Assembly: GCF_039962115.1 (NCBI RefSeq)
Contig: NZ_JAMPKJ010000012.1
Coordinates: 52,989-116,988 of the forward strand
DNA: 64,000 nt
Source of the DNA: Funiculus sociatus GB2-C1
GTDB taxonomy: Bacteria > Cyanobacteriota > Cyanobacteriia > Cyanobacteriales > FACHB-T130
Reading direction: 5' to 3'
Under the pieces are notes generated by a model. It saw only the letters and a program-made list of their open reading frames with translations. It ran no database searches and was not told the DNA's origin. Made by a program: the position numbers and the translations under genes. Below are positions 46,644-54,919 of this stretch, in pieces (the first letter of the stretch is position 1; each line of letters opens with the position of its first letter).

Positions 46644-49600
46644 TTAATCGACTCCGGCGACGGCTAAAGCGCCAGCGATCGCGCTGACAATACCTGAAAC
46701 TGCCGCAGTCCCAAACAGCCACCAAGCAGCAGAGGCGGCAGCTTTGCGGGTTTCTTCCGCTTGTCGCTGCGCTTGATACTTCACTTCGTCTAAGCGGCGT
46801 TGGGCTTGCTGTTGGAGGCGATCCACTCGTTGCAGTACGCTGTTGCGTGCGCCTTCAATTTGATCGACAAGTCGGTTAGCATCTGCCTCGGAGATATCCT
46901 CGCGGGAAGACATAATGGCAACCAGAGTGTTGCGATCGAAATGGGAGAGGCGATCTTTAAGCGAATCAAACCCAGCTTGCGGATCGTCAAACAACTGGCG
47001 AACATCTTTCTTGATGCTGTCATAGTTGAGCTCCGGGCGATCCAAGGAGTTGAGGTAGTTGCGAATTTGGGCAAAAATGCCGTCAATCGTGCTTTGAATT
47101 CGTCGCTGAATGCTGCGAATTTGCTCAACAAATTGGTCGCGTACCGAGAGGACTTGATCCACAATTCGGGCAGCTTCTTCCTCAGAGATATCCTGGCGTT
47201 GCGACAGCAGAGAGATCATCGTATCGCGGTCGATGTGGGACAGACGATCTGTAATGCTCTCAACTCCGGTGCGCGGATCGTGCAGCAACAACTGCAAATC
47301 GCGCTTAATTGCTTCTGGGTTGAGTTCGTCTTTGCCAGTATTCCGCAGGTAGTCTTCCAGGGTGCTTTGGAAATCCTGAATTTGTGCCTGAGTCCGGGTG
47401 GCAAGGCGACGGGGCGCTTTGACGATGCTTTTGATCGTACCCTGCACCTGATCGATGATTTGATTTACCTGATCTTCACTGAGGTCTTGCCGCTGACTCA
47501 GTAGCTTCACCAAGGTATCGCGGTCTACTTGAGAGAGACGTTGCCGCAGTGCGGTCGCACCTTGTTTGGGGTCAGAGAGCAGTCTGGTCAAATCCCGCTG
47601 GATGCCTTCGGGATTCAGTTCATCCTTGCCTGTGTTTCGCAGGTACTCTGTTAGAGCAGTGCTGGTTTTGTCTACCTGCTGTTTGGCTTTATCCATGACC
47701 ATTTGCGGTGCATGGACAACGTTGCTCCAAGAATTTTGTACCTGATCGATGATTTGATTGACCTGATCTTCGCTCAAGTCTTGCCGCTGACTTAGTAGCT
47801 GGACTAAGGTATCGCGGTCAAAGCGAGAACCCCTTGCTTGTAGCGCCGATAGTCCGGCTTGCGGGTCGGAAAGGAGAGTTTTTAGATCCCGCTGGATGCC
47901 TTCCGGATTCAGTTCGTCTTTACCTGTGTTCCGGAGATAGGACTCTAAATTCACCCACAGCGCCTCGGTTTCGGATTTTACCCGGTCTTGCAGAGCTTGG
48001 GATTCAATTAGGACGCGATCGCGCGATTGTTCCAGATTGGCACTGATTTGATCGGCTTGTTCCTCGGTGATGTCTGTACGTCCCCGGAGCAATTGCATTA
48101 AAGCATAGCGATCGTACAAAGCAAGGCGACGCTCAAGTGTGTCGTGGTCGGCATCTGAATCTTCCAGCACCCGTTTGAAATTGTCATTGATGCCTTGTGC
48201 AGTCAGTTCAGTTGTGGGAGCCGTTTGGATATATTCTTCCACTCGGCGACGCAGATCCTGCGTCTTTTCTTCTTCCTCAGCTGCCCGCACTGTCACCAAA
48301 ACTTCTTGGCGGATACCTTCTAATTGATCGGCAATGTCGTTGATTTTGTCTTGGGTAAATACGCCCCGTTGTTGCAGCAGGTTGGCAAAATATCCCCTGT
48401 CTACTTGCTCTAATTCGCGGCGAATTGTCCCCGGATCGGCTTGGGGATCGTAGATGACTTCTTTAAATTCCCGGTTGAGTCCTGGTCGAGTGATCTGCCA
48501 GGAGTAGGTGTTGAGCAGGTAGTTTTCTACATCGGCTCGAATGGTGCTGTAGGGGAGTTCTGGTTTAACTCCTGCTTGTGTCGCTAGTTTGTCAGTTTGC
48601 TCGGTTACTTTGTCTTTAGCTTTGGAGAGTGAACTTAAGATGGTTTGCACATCTAAATCTGAGAGATCCGTGCGCCCCATTGCCAATCCCATGAGGGTAG
48701 TTAAACCCTGCTGAACGGTTAGCTGAATTGGGCCTGGAGCTGCTTCGTCAGCTGATTTTTGATCGGATTTCTTAGAGTCGCGCACCTCTGCAATCAGCTG
48801 GTCGAGTTTGGCGTTGATGTCATCTGACTTCACTTGACCCGGTTGTGCAGACTTAAGATAGTTGAGCAGTTCGCCCATCCGATCTGTTTGTTGCTCTCGC
48901 GATCCCACGGCTTGCCGCCATACACCTTCGAGTTGGTCTACGATGCGGTTCATGTCGCGTTTTGAGAGGTCTGTGCGATCGCTTACCAAATTTATAAATG
49001 TTTGGCGGTCGATGTTGCGGAGATTGTCGGTGTTAGCGATCGCTTTTAGTTGCGGGTCACTCAGCAATCTTTCAAATTCACCCCGAATCTTTTGCATATC
49101 GAGTTCTGGGGGACGCAAAGCGCCTAAATAATCCTCCAGCGTCTCGCGGATGCTGGAAGGATCTATCCCCGATCCCAGTTCTCGCCGCACTGCTGCTGCT
49201 GCCGCCTCTGCGGTTGACACAACTTGATTGTTGACGGCTTGTGCGCCAATTGCTGCGGTTGCTGTGCCGACAATTGCTTGAAAGCCACTGGTTGCAGTAT
49301 TAACGACCGAACCCACTAACGATCCCACTGTCGTTGAACTTACCCAAAATAGCAGGCAGAAGTAGGTTGCCCAAATTACCAAACCAATAATGGCACCTAA
49401 ACCGCTACTGCTAACCAGGGTGAGTTTCACAGCCAGGAAACACGCGATCGCTAACGCAATTGTGACAGTCACCAGCGTCCAAATTCCGACTGCTGTCCCT
49501 ATTTTACGAATTGTCCCGCCCAAGCTGCCAGATTCATTATCACTAGAACTTGAATCTGATTGATGACCTAAGTAAGAAATCCCGGCGGCGACGGAGAGGT

Positions 49601-49787
49601 TTGTTAACAGTAATTGCAATGCAAACGCCAGCACCACCCCAGCAATCAGCGCCACAAAAAACTCTGGCCCTGAAAATACAAGTGCCGCTCGTTCTGGCGT
49701 GTTCACTGCTGGATCGACTGGCGTAAGTTGCCCTATCCAAAATAGCGCTTTGTCCAGTTCCATTATTCCTGACGTAGTTTCAAACAT
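46644..49787 (-). CDS. Large membrane protein with seven tandem ~100-residue repeats
   Basis: 1047 residues. Three or four N-terminal membrane helices (about 35-65, 95-125, 130-160), a long soluble part, and a final hydrophobic helix (WWLFGTAAVSGIVSAIAGAL). The soluble part has seven repeats of the pattern YLRNTGKDELNPEGIQRDL ... DRDTLVQLLSQRQDLSEDQ ... IIDQV, and a partial one. Copies four to six are nearly identical in places. Each unit looks like a helical SAP-like or apolipoprotein-like module. Homologues carry loose database labels such as MFS transporter, which the sequence does not support. Function unknown, possibly a membrane-anchored scaffold. Confidence 0.85.
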   Translation of the reverse strand: MFETTSGIMELDKALFWIGQLTPVDPAVNTPERAALVFSGPEFFVALIAGVVLAFALQLLLTNLSVAAGISYLGHQSDSSSSDNESGSLGGTIRKIGTAVGIWTLVTVTIALAIACFLAVKLTLVSSSGLGAIIGLVIWATYFCLLFWVSSTTVGSLVGSVVNTATSGFQAIVGTATAAIGAQAVNNQVVSTAEAAAAAVRRELGSGIDPSSIRETLEDYLGALRPPELDMQKIRGEFERLLSDPQLKAIANTDNLRNIDRQTFINLVSDRTDLSKRDMNRIVDQLEGVWRQAVGSREQQTDRMGELLNYLKSAQPGQVKSDDINAKLDQLIAEVRDSKKSDQKSADEAAPGPIQLTVQQGLTTLMGLAMGRTDLSDLDVQTILSSLSKAKDKVTEQTDKLATQAGVKPELPYSTIRADVENYLLNTYSWQITRPGLNREFKEVIYDPQADPGTIRRELEQVDRGYFANLLQQRGVFTQDKINDIADQLEGIRQEVLVTVRAAEEEEKTQDLRRRVEEYIQTAPTTELTAQGINDNFKRVLEDSDADHDTLERRLALYDRYALMQLLRGRTDITEEQADQISANLEQSRDRVLIESQALQDRVKSETEALWVNLESYLRNTGKDELNPEGIQRDLKTLLSDPQAGLSALQARGSRFDRDTLVQLLSQRQDLSEDQVNQIIDQVQNSWSNVVHAPQMVMDKAKQQVDKTSTALTEYLRNTGKDELNPEGIQRDLTRLLSDPKQGATALRQRLSQVDRDTLVKLLSQRQDLSEDQVNQIIDQVQGTIKSIVKAPRRLATRTQAQIQDFQSTLEDYLRNTGKDELNPEAIKRDLQLLLHDPRTGVESITDRLSHIDRDTMISLLSQRQDISEEEAARIVDQVLSVRDQFVEQIRSIQRRIQSTIDGIFAQIRNYLNSLDRPELNYDSIKKDVRQLFDDPQAGFDSLKDRLSHFDRNTLVAIMSSREDISEADANRLVDQIEGARNSVLQRVDRLQQQAQRRLDEVKYQAQRQAEETRKAAASAAWWLFGTAAVSGIVSAIAGALAVAGVD

Positions 49788-49969
49788 GGTTTTTCCTTCC
49801 CAGAACCTTAAAGCCAGCGCAAATTATAAATTAAGTAAGTAGTCATTATGAACTGCCTCCACTATCAGCCACGAAAATCTGCGTTTTTGGCACCCTTAGC
49901 CTACTTTTTTTCTGCCACTTTTTCACTCATTCTTGATTCTTGGTCAAGTTATGCTGGTCAATTTAAGAG

Positions 49970-50020
49970 TATAATGACCACGACATAACCCGCTTTTTTC
50001 AAAAAAACGGGTTTTTTGTG
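49970..50020 (+). terminator. TATAAT box followed closely by an intrinsic terminator
   Basis: TATAAT at 49970-49975, then aacccg / cgggtt stem with a c-t6/a7 arm (49987-50013) and six T (50012-50017). No gene ends upstream on the plus strand, so either a tiny RNA (about 40 nt) is made or the terminator insulates the HLIP region. A -35 element could not be placed at normal spacing. Confidence 0.45.
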
Positions 50021-50084
50021 TTTTTGGCTTCTTTCTACTCACCTACTTAAGCAGGAACTCTGTATTTGTGGCAAAAATCGCCTA

Positions 50085-50235
50085 TGTACGTCAGAATCGC
50101 CGACTACGGCAGGTTACAGCATCCTCCTGAGGTCTGAAATATATGCCTTTGGTAGGATGAGGGGCCTAGGCTACAGGAGGATAGCTGCTCAAAAGAGCAG
50201 CTAGAGGGAGAGGATGCGATCGCGACTGACAGTTC
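50085..50235 (+). ncRNA. Candidate structured RNA
   Basis: gtcag (about 50089) and ctgac (about 50227) can close a long stem with atcgc/gcgat. Inside, atcctcctg / caggaggat (9 bp) bounds a 45-base region with gcct/aggc, and tagctgctc / gagcagcta (9 bp, aaaa loop) stands beside it. No known RNA family fits; strand is unproven. Confidence 0.35.
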
Positions 50236-50516
50236 AATTTAAGTAGTAAAACAATAATATCTAACGAAAGCCTAGCTTTCTCTATTTAATTTGTTTGCTT
50301 AAAACACCCAGGAGTAATTTATAGCTAATTCAAGTTTTTACAACTGGGAAATTATTGTCGATAAGCTAAATTTTATAGGTATTAACACTTGATTCAATTT
50401 ATACCTATTTTCATTAGTAATGCTACACATTAGCCATCTTTTTTGCTTGGTTGAAGGAATTGGTTGGTAGCCCATCAAATCTCTACACAAATGATATTCC
50501 CACCCGCCGTTAGCAA

Positions 50517-50700
50517 CAAAAGCGTCCTATCTTAGTCGAGAATAACAATTTTGTCGCCCTGACTCTTTCTTGCCCTCTTTCGGTAGGCTTACCTTTCCCA
50601 AAATACCTCAAAAGCGTCCTATCTTAGCCGAGAAAAACAATTTTGTCGCCCTAGCTCTTTCTTGCCCTCTTTCGATAGGCTTACCTTTCCCAAAATACCT
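50517..50700. repeat. 92-bp tandem duplication upstream of the HLIP genes
   Basis: Unit 1 (50517-50608) and unit 2 (50609-50700) are almost identical: both run from caaaagcgtcctatcttag to cccaaaatacct, with about five mismatches. A third copy begins as caaaa at 50701 and then diverges. They lie about 100 bases before the first HLIP start, so they probably duplicate upstream regulatory sequence. Confidence 0.9.
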
Positions 50701-50807
50701 CAAAATCCTCCCTTAGAAGGGTGTGCAGGTTGCTACTACAGGCAGAGAGCCTATTGAGTGAGGATGCTTAGTATAAAAGTACAAAGATTTATTAAGGACT
50801 GTAAACA

Positions 50808-51008
50808 ATGGAAACTCGCCCTACTGATTTACCTACAACTTCCAAAGCCTTTAATGGTATTGACCGTAACGCCTTTATCTTTGGCTGGAATCCCCAAGCA
50901 GAACTGTGGAACGGACGCTTAGCAATGATTGGTTTCCTTGCTTACCTACTGTGGGATTTAGCTGGTTATAGCGTACTTCGCGACGTGCTGAACTTGGTTG
51001 GATACTAA
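50808..51008 (+). CDS. High-light-inducible protein (HLIP), first of three
   Basis: 66 residues with a single membrane helix of the chlorophyll a/b-binding family. ELWNGRLAMIGFLAYLLWD contains the ExxNGRxAM chlorophyll-binding motif. HLIPs protect photosystems and chlorophyll synthesis during light stress. ATG follows aaggact. The conserved N-terminal NAFIFGWNPQA segment is shared with the next two genes. Confidence 0.94.
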   Translation: METRPTDLPTTSKAFNGIDRNAFIFGWNPQAELWNGRLAMIGFLAYLLWDLAGYSVLRDVLNLVGY

Positions 51009-51052
51009 ATTCCTCAAGTTCGCATTTTGATTGATCGTTAGGAGCAAAAACA

Positions 51053-51250
51053 ATGGAAAAAAACACCCTTGATTTACCTCCTGTTGCTAAAGCTTACAAC
51101 AACGTTGACCGTAACGCTTTTATTTTTGGTTGGAATCCCCAAGCAGAACTGTGGAACGGACGCTTAGCTGCCATCGGTTTTATTGCCTACCTAGTGTGGG
51201 ATATTGCTGGCGTTAGCTTCCTTCGTGATGTACTGCCAATCATTAAATAA
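51053..51250 (+). CDS. High-light-inducible protein (HLIP), second of three
   Basis: 65 residues, with the ELWNGRLAAIGFIAYLVWD motif (Met replaced by Ala). ATG follows ttaggag. The spacer to the first copy is 44 bases. The C-terminus differs from the other two (VSFLRDVLPIIK). Confidence 0.94.
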   Translation: MEKNTLDLPPVAKAYNNVDRNAFIFGWNPQAELWNGRLAAIGFIAYLVWDIAGVSFLRDVLPIIK

Positions 51251-51295
51251 CAATTAAATCCTTCACTACACACTTTATTCAGGAGCCAAAAACTA

Positions 51296-51505
51296 ATGCA
51301 ATCTCGCCCTACAACTACAACTCCACCTGTTGCTACCGAATTCAATGGTAAAGATCGTAATGCTTTCCTCTTTGGCTGGAATCCCCAAGCCGAACTGTGG
51401 AATGGACGCTTAGCTATGATCGGTTTTCTTGCCTACTTACTTTGGGATCTGGCTGGCTATAGCGTACTTCGCGACGTGCTGCACCTGGTTTCATACACCC
51501 ACTAG
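51296..51505 (+). CDS. High-light-inducible protein (HLIP), third of three
   Basis: 69 residues, motif ELWNGRLAMIGFLAYLLWD, nearly the same as the first copy. ATG follows aggagcc. Followed by a strong terminator at 51512. Confidence 0.94.
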   Translation: MQSRPTTTTPPVATEFNGKDRNAFLFGWNPQAELWNGRLAMIGFLAYLLWDLAGYSVLRDVLHLVSYTH

Positions 51506-51511
51506 AAAAGC

Positions 51512-51560
51512 AAAAATAAAAAGGCAAAAATAAAGAATAATTTTTGCCTTTTTATTTTTC
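51512..51560. terminator. Bidirectional terminator between HLIP and the permease
   Basis: About 19-20 bp perfect arms (aaaaataaaaaggcaaaaa and its complement) around taaagaataa. T-rich on both strands, so it serves both the HLIP operon and the convergent permease ending at 51588. Confidence 0.9.
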
Positions 51561-51587
51561 CTAGCTAATATACTAAATTTGCATCGT

Positions 51588-52937
51588 CTAGAGTAAAAAT
51601 CGCACTATCATATACAAAGCTGCGCCCATAAGTTGTATCGCCATCACTGGGATGCCGTAACGCAGAAAAGTTTTAAACGAAATTCGCCGTCCGTGTAACT
51701 CAGAAATTCCCGCTGCTACGATGTTGGAAGATGCTCCAACTAAAGTGCCATTTCCTCCTAAAGTGGCACCAAACATCATGGCATAAAATAAGGGTAGAAC
51801 TTCCGGTGGGAACTGCCCTTGAAAGCCCGGTTCTAGCACTTCTGATCCTACGAAGCCGACGTTAACCACATACTGTTTGAGTAAAGGCACCATTGCCACC
51901 ACTAACGGGATATTAGGGACAACGCTCGATAATATCCCTACTAAAAATAGCAATAGTAGGGAACCCAAGAAAATATTGCGTCCTAATATTGTTGCTAATA
52001 CTCCTGATAATCCGTTAATAACTCCGGTTTTTTCTAAACCCCCAATTAGTACAAAAGTACACATAAAAAATAGCAAGGTACTCCAGTCAACATCCCGCAA
52101 TATGTTGTTGACTGTATCAATCTTGCTATGGTGAGAAAGGAGCATTGCCAAAGCTGCTCCTAATAAAGCAACTGTGGCAGGTGACATAGGAATTGGTAGC
52201 GTTTCTCCTACCACAAAAAATATCAGTACGAAAGCTACGATTAAGGCACCTACTGCCAAAACTCGCGGATGATTAATTTTAGGGTGTGGCAGATGCTCCA
52301 AATCGTCCAACTTTTTGCGCCAAGTTTTGGGAAATAAGAAAGGTAACATGATGCAAACTGTCAAAACAGAAATTAATCCACCTAAACTGAGGCGAGTTAA
52401 GTAATCTGTAAAGCTGATATTGACTGCATCACCCACAATAAATGTTGCTGGATCTCCAACTAGCGTTAATAGTCCAGCACTGTTGGCAACAAATACCATT
52501 AGAATTAGTAAGGGAACAAAATCTACCCCTACTTCTTGTGCCATTGGGGGAATTAAAGGTGCCAACAACATTACTGTTGTAGCATTGGGTAAAACTGCAC
52601 AAATTGGGGTAGTAATGCCTACAATACCTAGTAATAGGCGTTTGCCTTCCCCTTTAGCTAGCAGCACCATTTGAGTTGCTAAGTAGTCAAATATCTTGGT
52701 TGGCTCAAATGCCCGCACGAGTACCATGACTCCAAAGAATAAGCCCAGCGTTCCATGACTTTTACTGATGTAGTCAATAGCTTCTGTCAAAGTCATGACG
52801 TTGGTAAACACCAGTAGCAATGCTCCCAGAAAGGCAGCAATTGTTAGGTGCAGCCATTCGGTCATGATTAATACAATGACACTTATAAATGTGACTGTAG
52901 CAATAATGCCTTGCCAGTTTTCCACACAATACCTCAA
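51588..52937 (-). CDS. SLC13/ArsB-NhaD superfamily permease
   Basis: 449 residues and about 12 membrane helices. The family pattern shows in VLPNATTVMLLAPLI, LLTLVGDPATFIVGDAVNIS and GNGTLVGASSNIVAAG, typical of the P-protein-like group (DASS/ArsB/NhaD) that moves anions or sodium. No marker separates arsenite, sodium/proton or dicarboxylate substrates. ATG at 52937. It is distinct from the ArsB-type gene at 45157. Confidence 0.85.
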   Translation of the reverse strand: MRYCVENWQGIIATVTFISVIVLIMTEWLHLTIAAFLGALLLVFTNVMTLTEAIDYISKSHGTLGLFFGVMVLVRAFEPTKIFDYLATQMVLLAKGEGKRLLLGIVGITTPICAVLPNATTVMLLAPLIPPMAQEVGVDFVPLLILMVFVANSAGLLTLVGDPATFIVGDAVNISFTDYLTRLSLGGLISVLTVCIMLPFLFPKTWRKKLDDLEHLPHPKINHPRVLAVGALIVAFVLIFFVVGETLPIPMSPATVALLGAALAMLLSHHSKIDTVNNILRDVDWSTLLFFMCTFVLIGGLEKTGVINGLSGVLATILGRNIFLGSLLLLFLVGILSSVVPNIPLVVAMVPLLKQYVVNVGFVGSEVLEPGFQGQFPPEVLPLFYAMMFGATLGGNGTLVGASSNIVAAGISELHGRRISFKTFLRYGIPVMAIQLMGAALYMIVRFLL

Positions 52938-53020
52938 GGGCTAGATTTTATTACTGCTTGCATCTTACTGGAAAAATTAGTTAGTAAATAATAATTGTAG
53001 TGTCACACATTCAAAGAATG

Positions 53021-53082
53021 ATTAAGGAGAGTGGGCAATCAAGATCCGTGTAAATGGATCTTGATTGCCCACTCTCCTTAAT
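53021..53082. repeat. 27-bp perfect inverted repeat
   Basis: Arms 53021-53047 and 53056-53082 are exact complements with an 8-base loop gtgtaaat. It lies between the permease start (52937) and the stress gene's end (53221), and no T-run follows, so it is probably a repeat, although it could end the stress-gene transcript. In style it resembles the palindrome at 7630. Confidence 0.75.
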
Positions 53083-53220
53083 TGCATTGATCCCAAGTTG
53101 CATTCATTGATAGCAGGTTGGGTTTCCCTATTGCCTAACCTAAGAGAGTTAACAGCAATGTGTTTTAGGGCAACTCGGTATAAGTAGTAAAGTAGTAGCG
53201 AGTTTTCACAACAACTATGG

Positions 53221-53937
53221 CTACTGGTCTTGGTTAAAATCCTCCTGCAAATTTAGCATAGTAGGAATACCCAATACCGGACAAGGGAAATCATCACCTA
53301 GTTGCTGCACAAGCGGATGATTCACAGAATGACAGCCTAGCAGCAATGCCGCCGCCGCTTCAGATTCAACAGCTTTCTTTAGTTCGGCCGCAAGGCAACC
53401 AAATCGGAGATGAGCCTTGAAAGAACTGCTCCATTCTTCAGCAAGACTTCTGGCTTGTGATAAGACTCGGTTTGCTTGCTCGAATTGATCCTGATAGAAC
53501 ATTGCTCTGAAATAGGAAGGATCTACCGATGTTACCCGTGGGCTTGCGGCTACTGGCTGATGTGTTGGTTGAGTAAAGACAGGTGTTGCAGACTTGAATG
53601 CGGATGCTTTGGAATTTAATGGGCTGTATTGAATTGATGGGTTACTTGCAGGCTTAAAGTTGAAGAAATTTGGATGATTATTGCTGGAATTGTCATCTAC
53701 AACATAGACAACTTGAACTGTGACTTGCTTCTTGGTGACTAAACGAGTTTGATGGGCAATCCACAGAGCGACATCCAGAGCCGTTTGACTGCTAGGGGAT
53801 CTGTTATAGCCAACAATTAAGTTGACAGATTTTTTAGATTCAGTGTTAACAGAAGATGATGAAACTGACCCAGGCAGCAACATCATTTGTTCCATTAAAT
53901 CATTTCGACCGATTGCGCTTTCAAGGCGTACCAACAT
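53221..53937 (-). CDS. Universal stress protein (UspA-like)
   Basis: About 238 residues. A UspA half begins at VNLIVGYNRSPSSQTALDVALWIA and ends LLLGCHSVNHPLVQQLGDDFPCPVLGIP, where the ATP-type G-x2-G-x9-G(S/T) motif is only partly kept. The middle (about 95-140) is a Ser/Pro-rich insertion. ATG 53937 is chosen; a GTG at 53949 with gaggt upstream is a possible alternative. It lies 26-70 bases downstream of the ATPase gene on the same strand, so is likely part of the transporter operon. Confidence 0.75.
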   Translation of the reverse strand: MLVRLESAIGRNDLMEQMMLLPGSVSSSSVNTESKKSVNLIVGYNRSPSSQTALDVALWIAHQTRLVTKKQVTVQVVYVVDDNSSNNHPNFFNFKPASNPSIQYSPLNSKASAFKSATPVFTQPTHQPVAASPRVTSVDPSYFRAMFYQDQFEQANRVLSQARSLAEEWSSSFKAHLRFGCLAAELKKAVESEAAAALLLGCHSVNHPLVQQLGDDFPCPVLGIPTMLNLQEDFNQDQ

Positions 53938-54004
53938 TGGCTTAATATTCACAGCTTTTACCTCATTCAAATAAAACAAATGATGGATAAGAGGCGGGCG
54001 GAAT

Positions 54005-54841
54005 TTACTCGTCTTGGGTGAAGTAGCGATCTAGGAAATTTAGAGCATGGTTGCGTAGCTCATAATATTCCTTAGATTCGCGGATTTGTTGGCGATCGCG
54101 TGGATGAGGAAAAGGCACTTCCAAAATTTCCCCAATCTTAGCGTGAGGGCCATTCGTCATCAGCACAATCCGATCTGACATATACAACGCTTCATCCACA
54201 TCATGGGTAATCATCATTACCGCTTGCCGTTGTTTTTCCCAAATATCGAGTACCTGTCGCTGCAATTTACCCCTCGTCAGCGCATCTAATGCCCCAAAAG
54301 GTTCATCCATTAACAGCATTTTAGGGCGAATTGCTAAGGCCCGTGCAATGCCTACCCGCTGTTTCATACCGCCGGAAATTTCATCGGGATATTTGTCGGC
54401 GGCGGCATTCAAATTCACCATTGCTAGGTGTTCATTAACAATGCTGATTTTTTCGGCACGGGTGGCTTTTTTCAGGACTTCATCCACAGCCAAACGGATA
54501 TTTTCTTTCACCGTTAACCACGGCAACAGAGAGTAATGTTGAAATACCATCATTCTCTCAGCTCCGGGTTTACGAATCTCTTTACCCTCCAGTCGCACTG
54601 AGCCGGAAGTGGCTTTTTCTAAACCAGCTACCATCTTGAGTAGGGTTGATTTGCCACAGCCAGAGTGACCAATCACAGAAATATATTCGTCTTCCTTTAT
54701 GGTGAGATTTACACCGTCCAAAACTACAAACTCACCTCCATCGGCAGTTGGGTAGGACTTGACGATATTTTCAATCTCCAGAAAACCATTACCGGGTAAG
54801 GTTTCATTGGTACCTGTTGAGTAAGAAGTAAATTGAGTCAT
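54005..54841 (-). CDS. NrtD/CmpD-type ABC importer ATPase
   Basis: 278 residues. Walker A GHSGCGKST, Q-loop FQHYSLLPW, signature ISGGMKQRVGIARALA, Walker B LLMDEPFGALD and H-loop MITHDVDEAL. Close in layout to NrtD/CmpD, ending with the DRYFTQDE tail. It lies 78 bases after the substrate-binding gene on the same strand. No CynS or NrtC-type fusion is next to it. Confidence 0.9.
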   Translation of the reverse strand: MTQFTSYSTGTNETLPGNGFLEIENIVKSYPTADGGEFVVLDGVNLTIKEDEYISVIGHSGCGKSTLLKMVAGLEKATSGSVRLEGKEIRKPGAERMMVFQHYSLLPWLTVKENIRLAVDEVLKKATRAEKISIVNEHLAMVNLNAAADKYPDEISGGMKQRVGIARALAIRPKMLLMDEPFGALDALTRGKLQRQVLDIWEKQRQAVMMITHDVDEALYMSDRIVLMTNGPHAKIGEILEVPFPHPRDRQQIRESKEYYELRNHALNFLDRYFTQDE

Positions 54842-54919
54842 AAAAGCCTCCTGAATGTTAGTAAATTGCTACTTTGTAATTGCCTTTTAACGCCTGCCCA
54901 ATTACCTAATGGCTATTAA

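Larger units (their letters stand above)
49788..50807. other. ~1-kb spacer upstream of the HLIP cluster
   Basis: From left: spacer behind the repeat-protein start; a TATAAT close to a terminator hairpin (49970-50020); a strongly self-complementary tract (about 50085-50235); AT-rich sequence; a 92-bp tandem duplication (50517-50700); and ~100 bases with the HLIP promoter. No protein gene is supported. Confidence 0.6.

Noticed and set aside
50016..50204. 62-codon frame in the HLIP upstream spacer
   Set aside because: Begins in the terminator and runs through the hairpin tract.
50517..50700. 92-bp units as CRISPR repeats
   Set aside because: Only two full units, directly abutting, no spacers.
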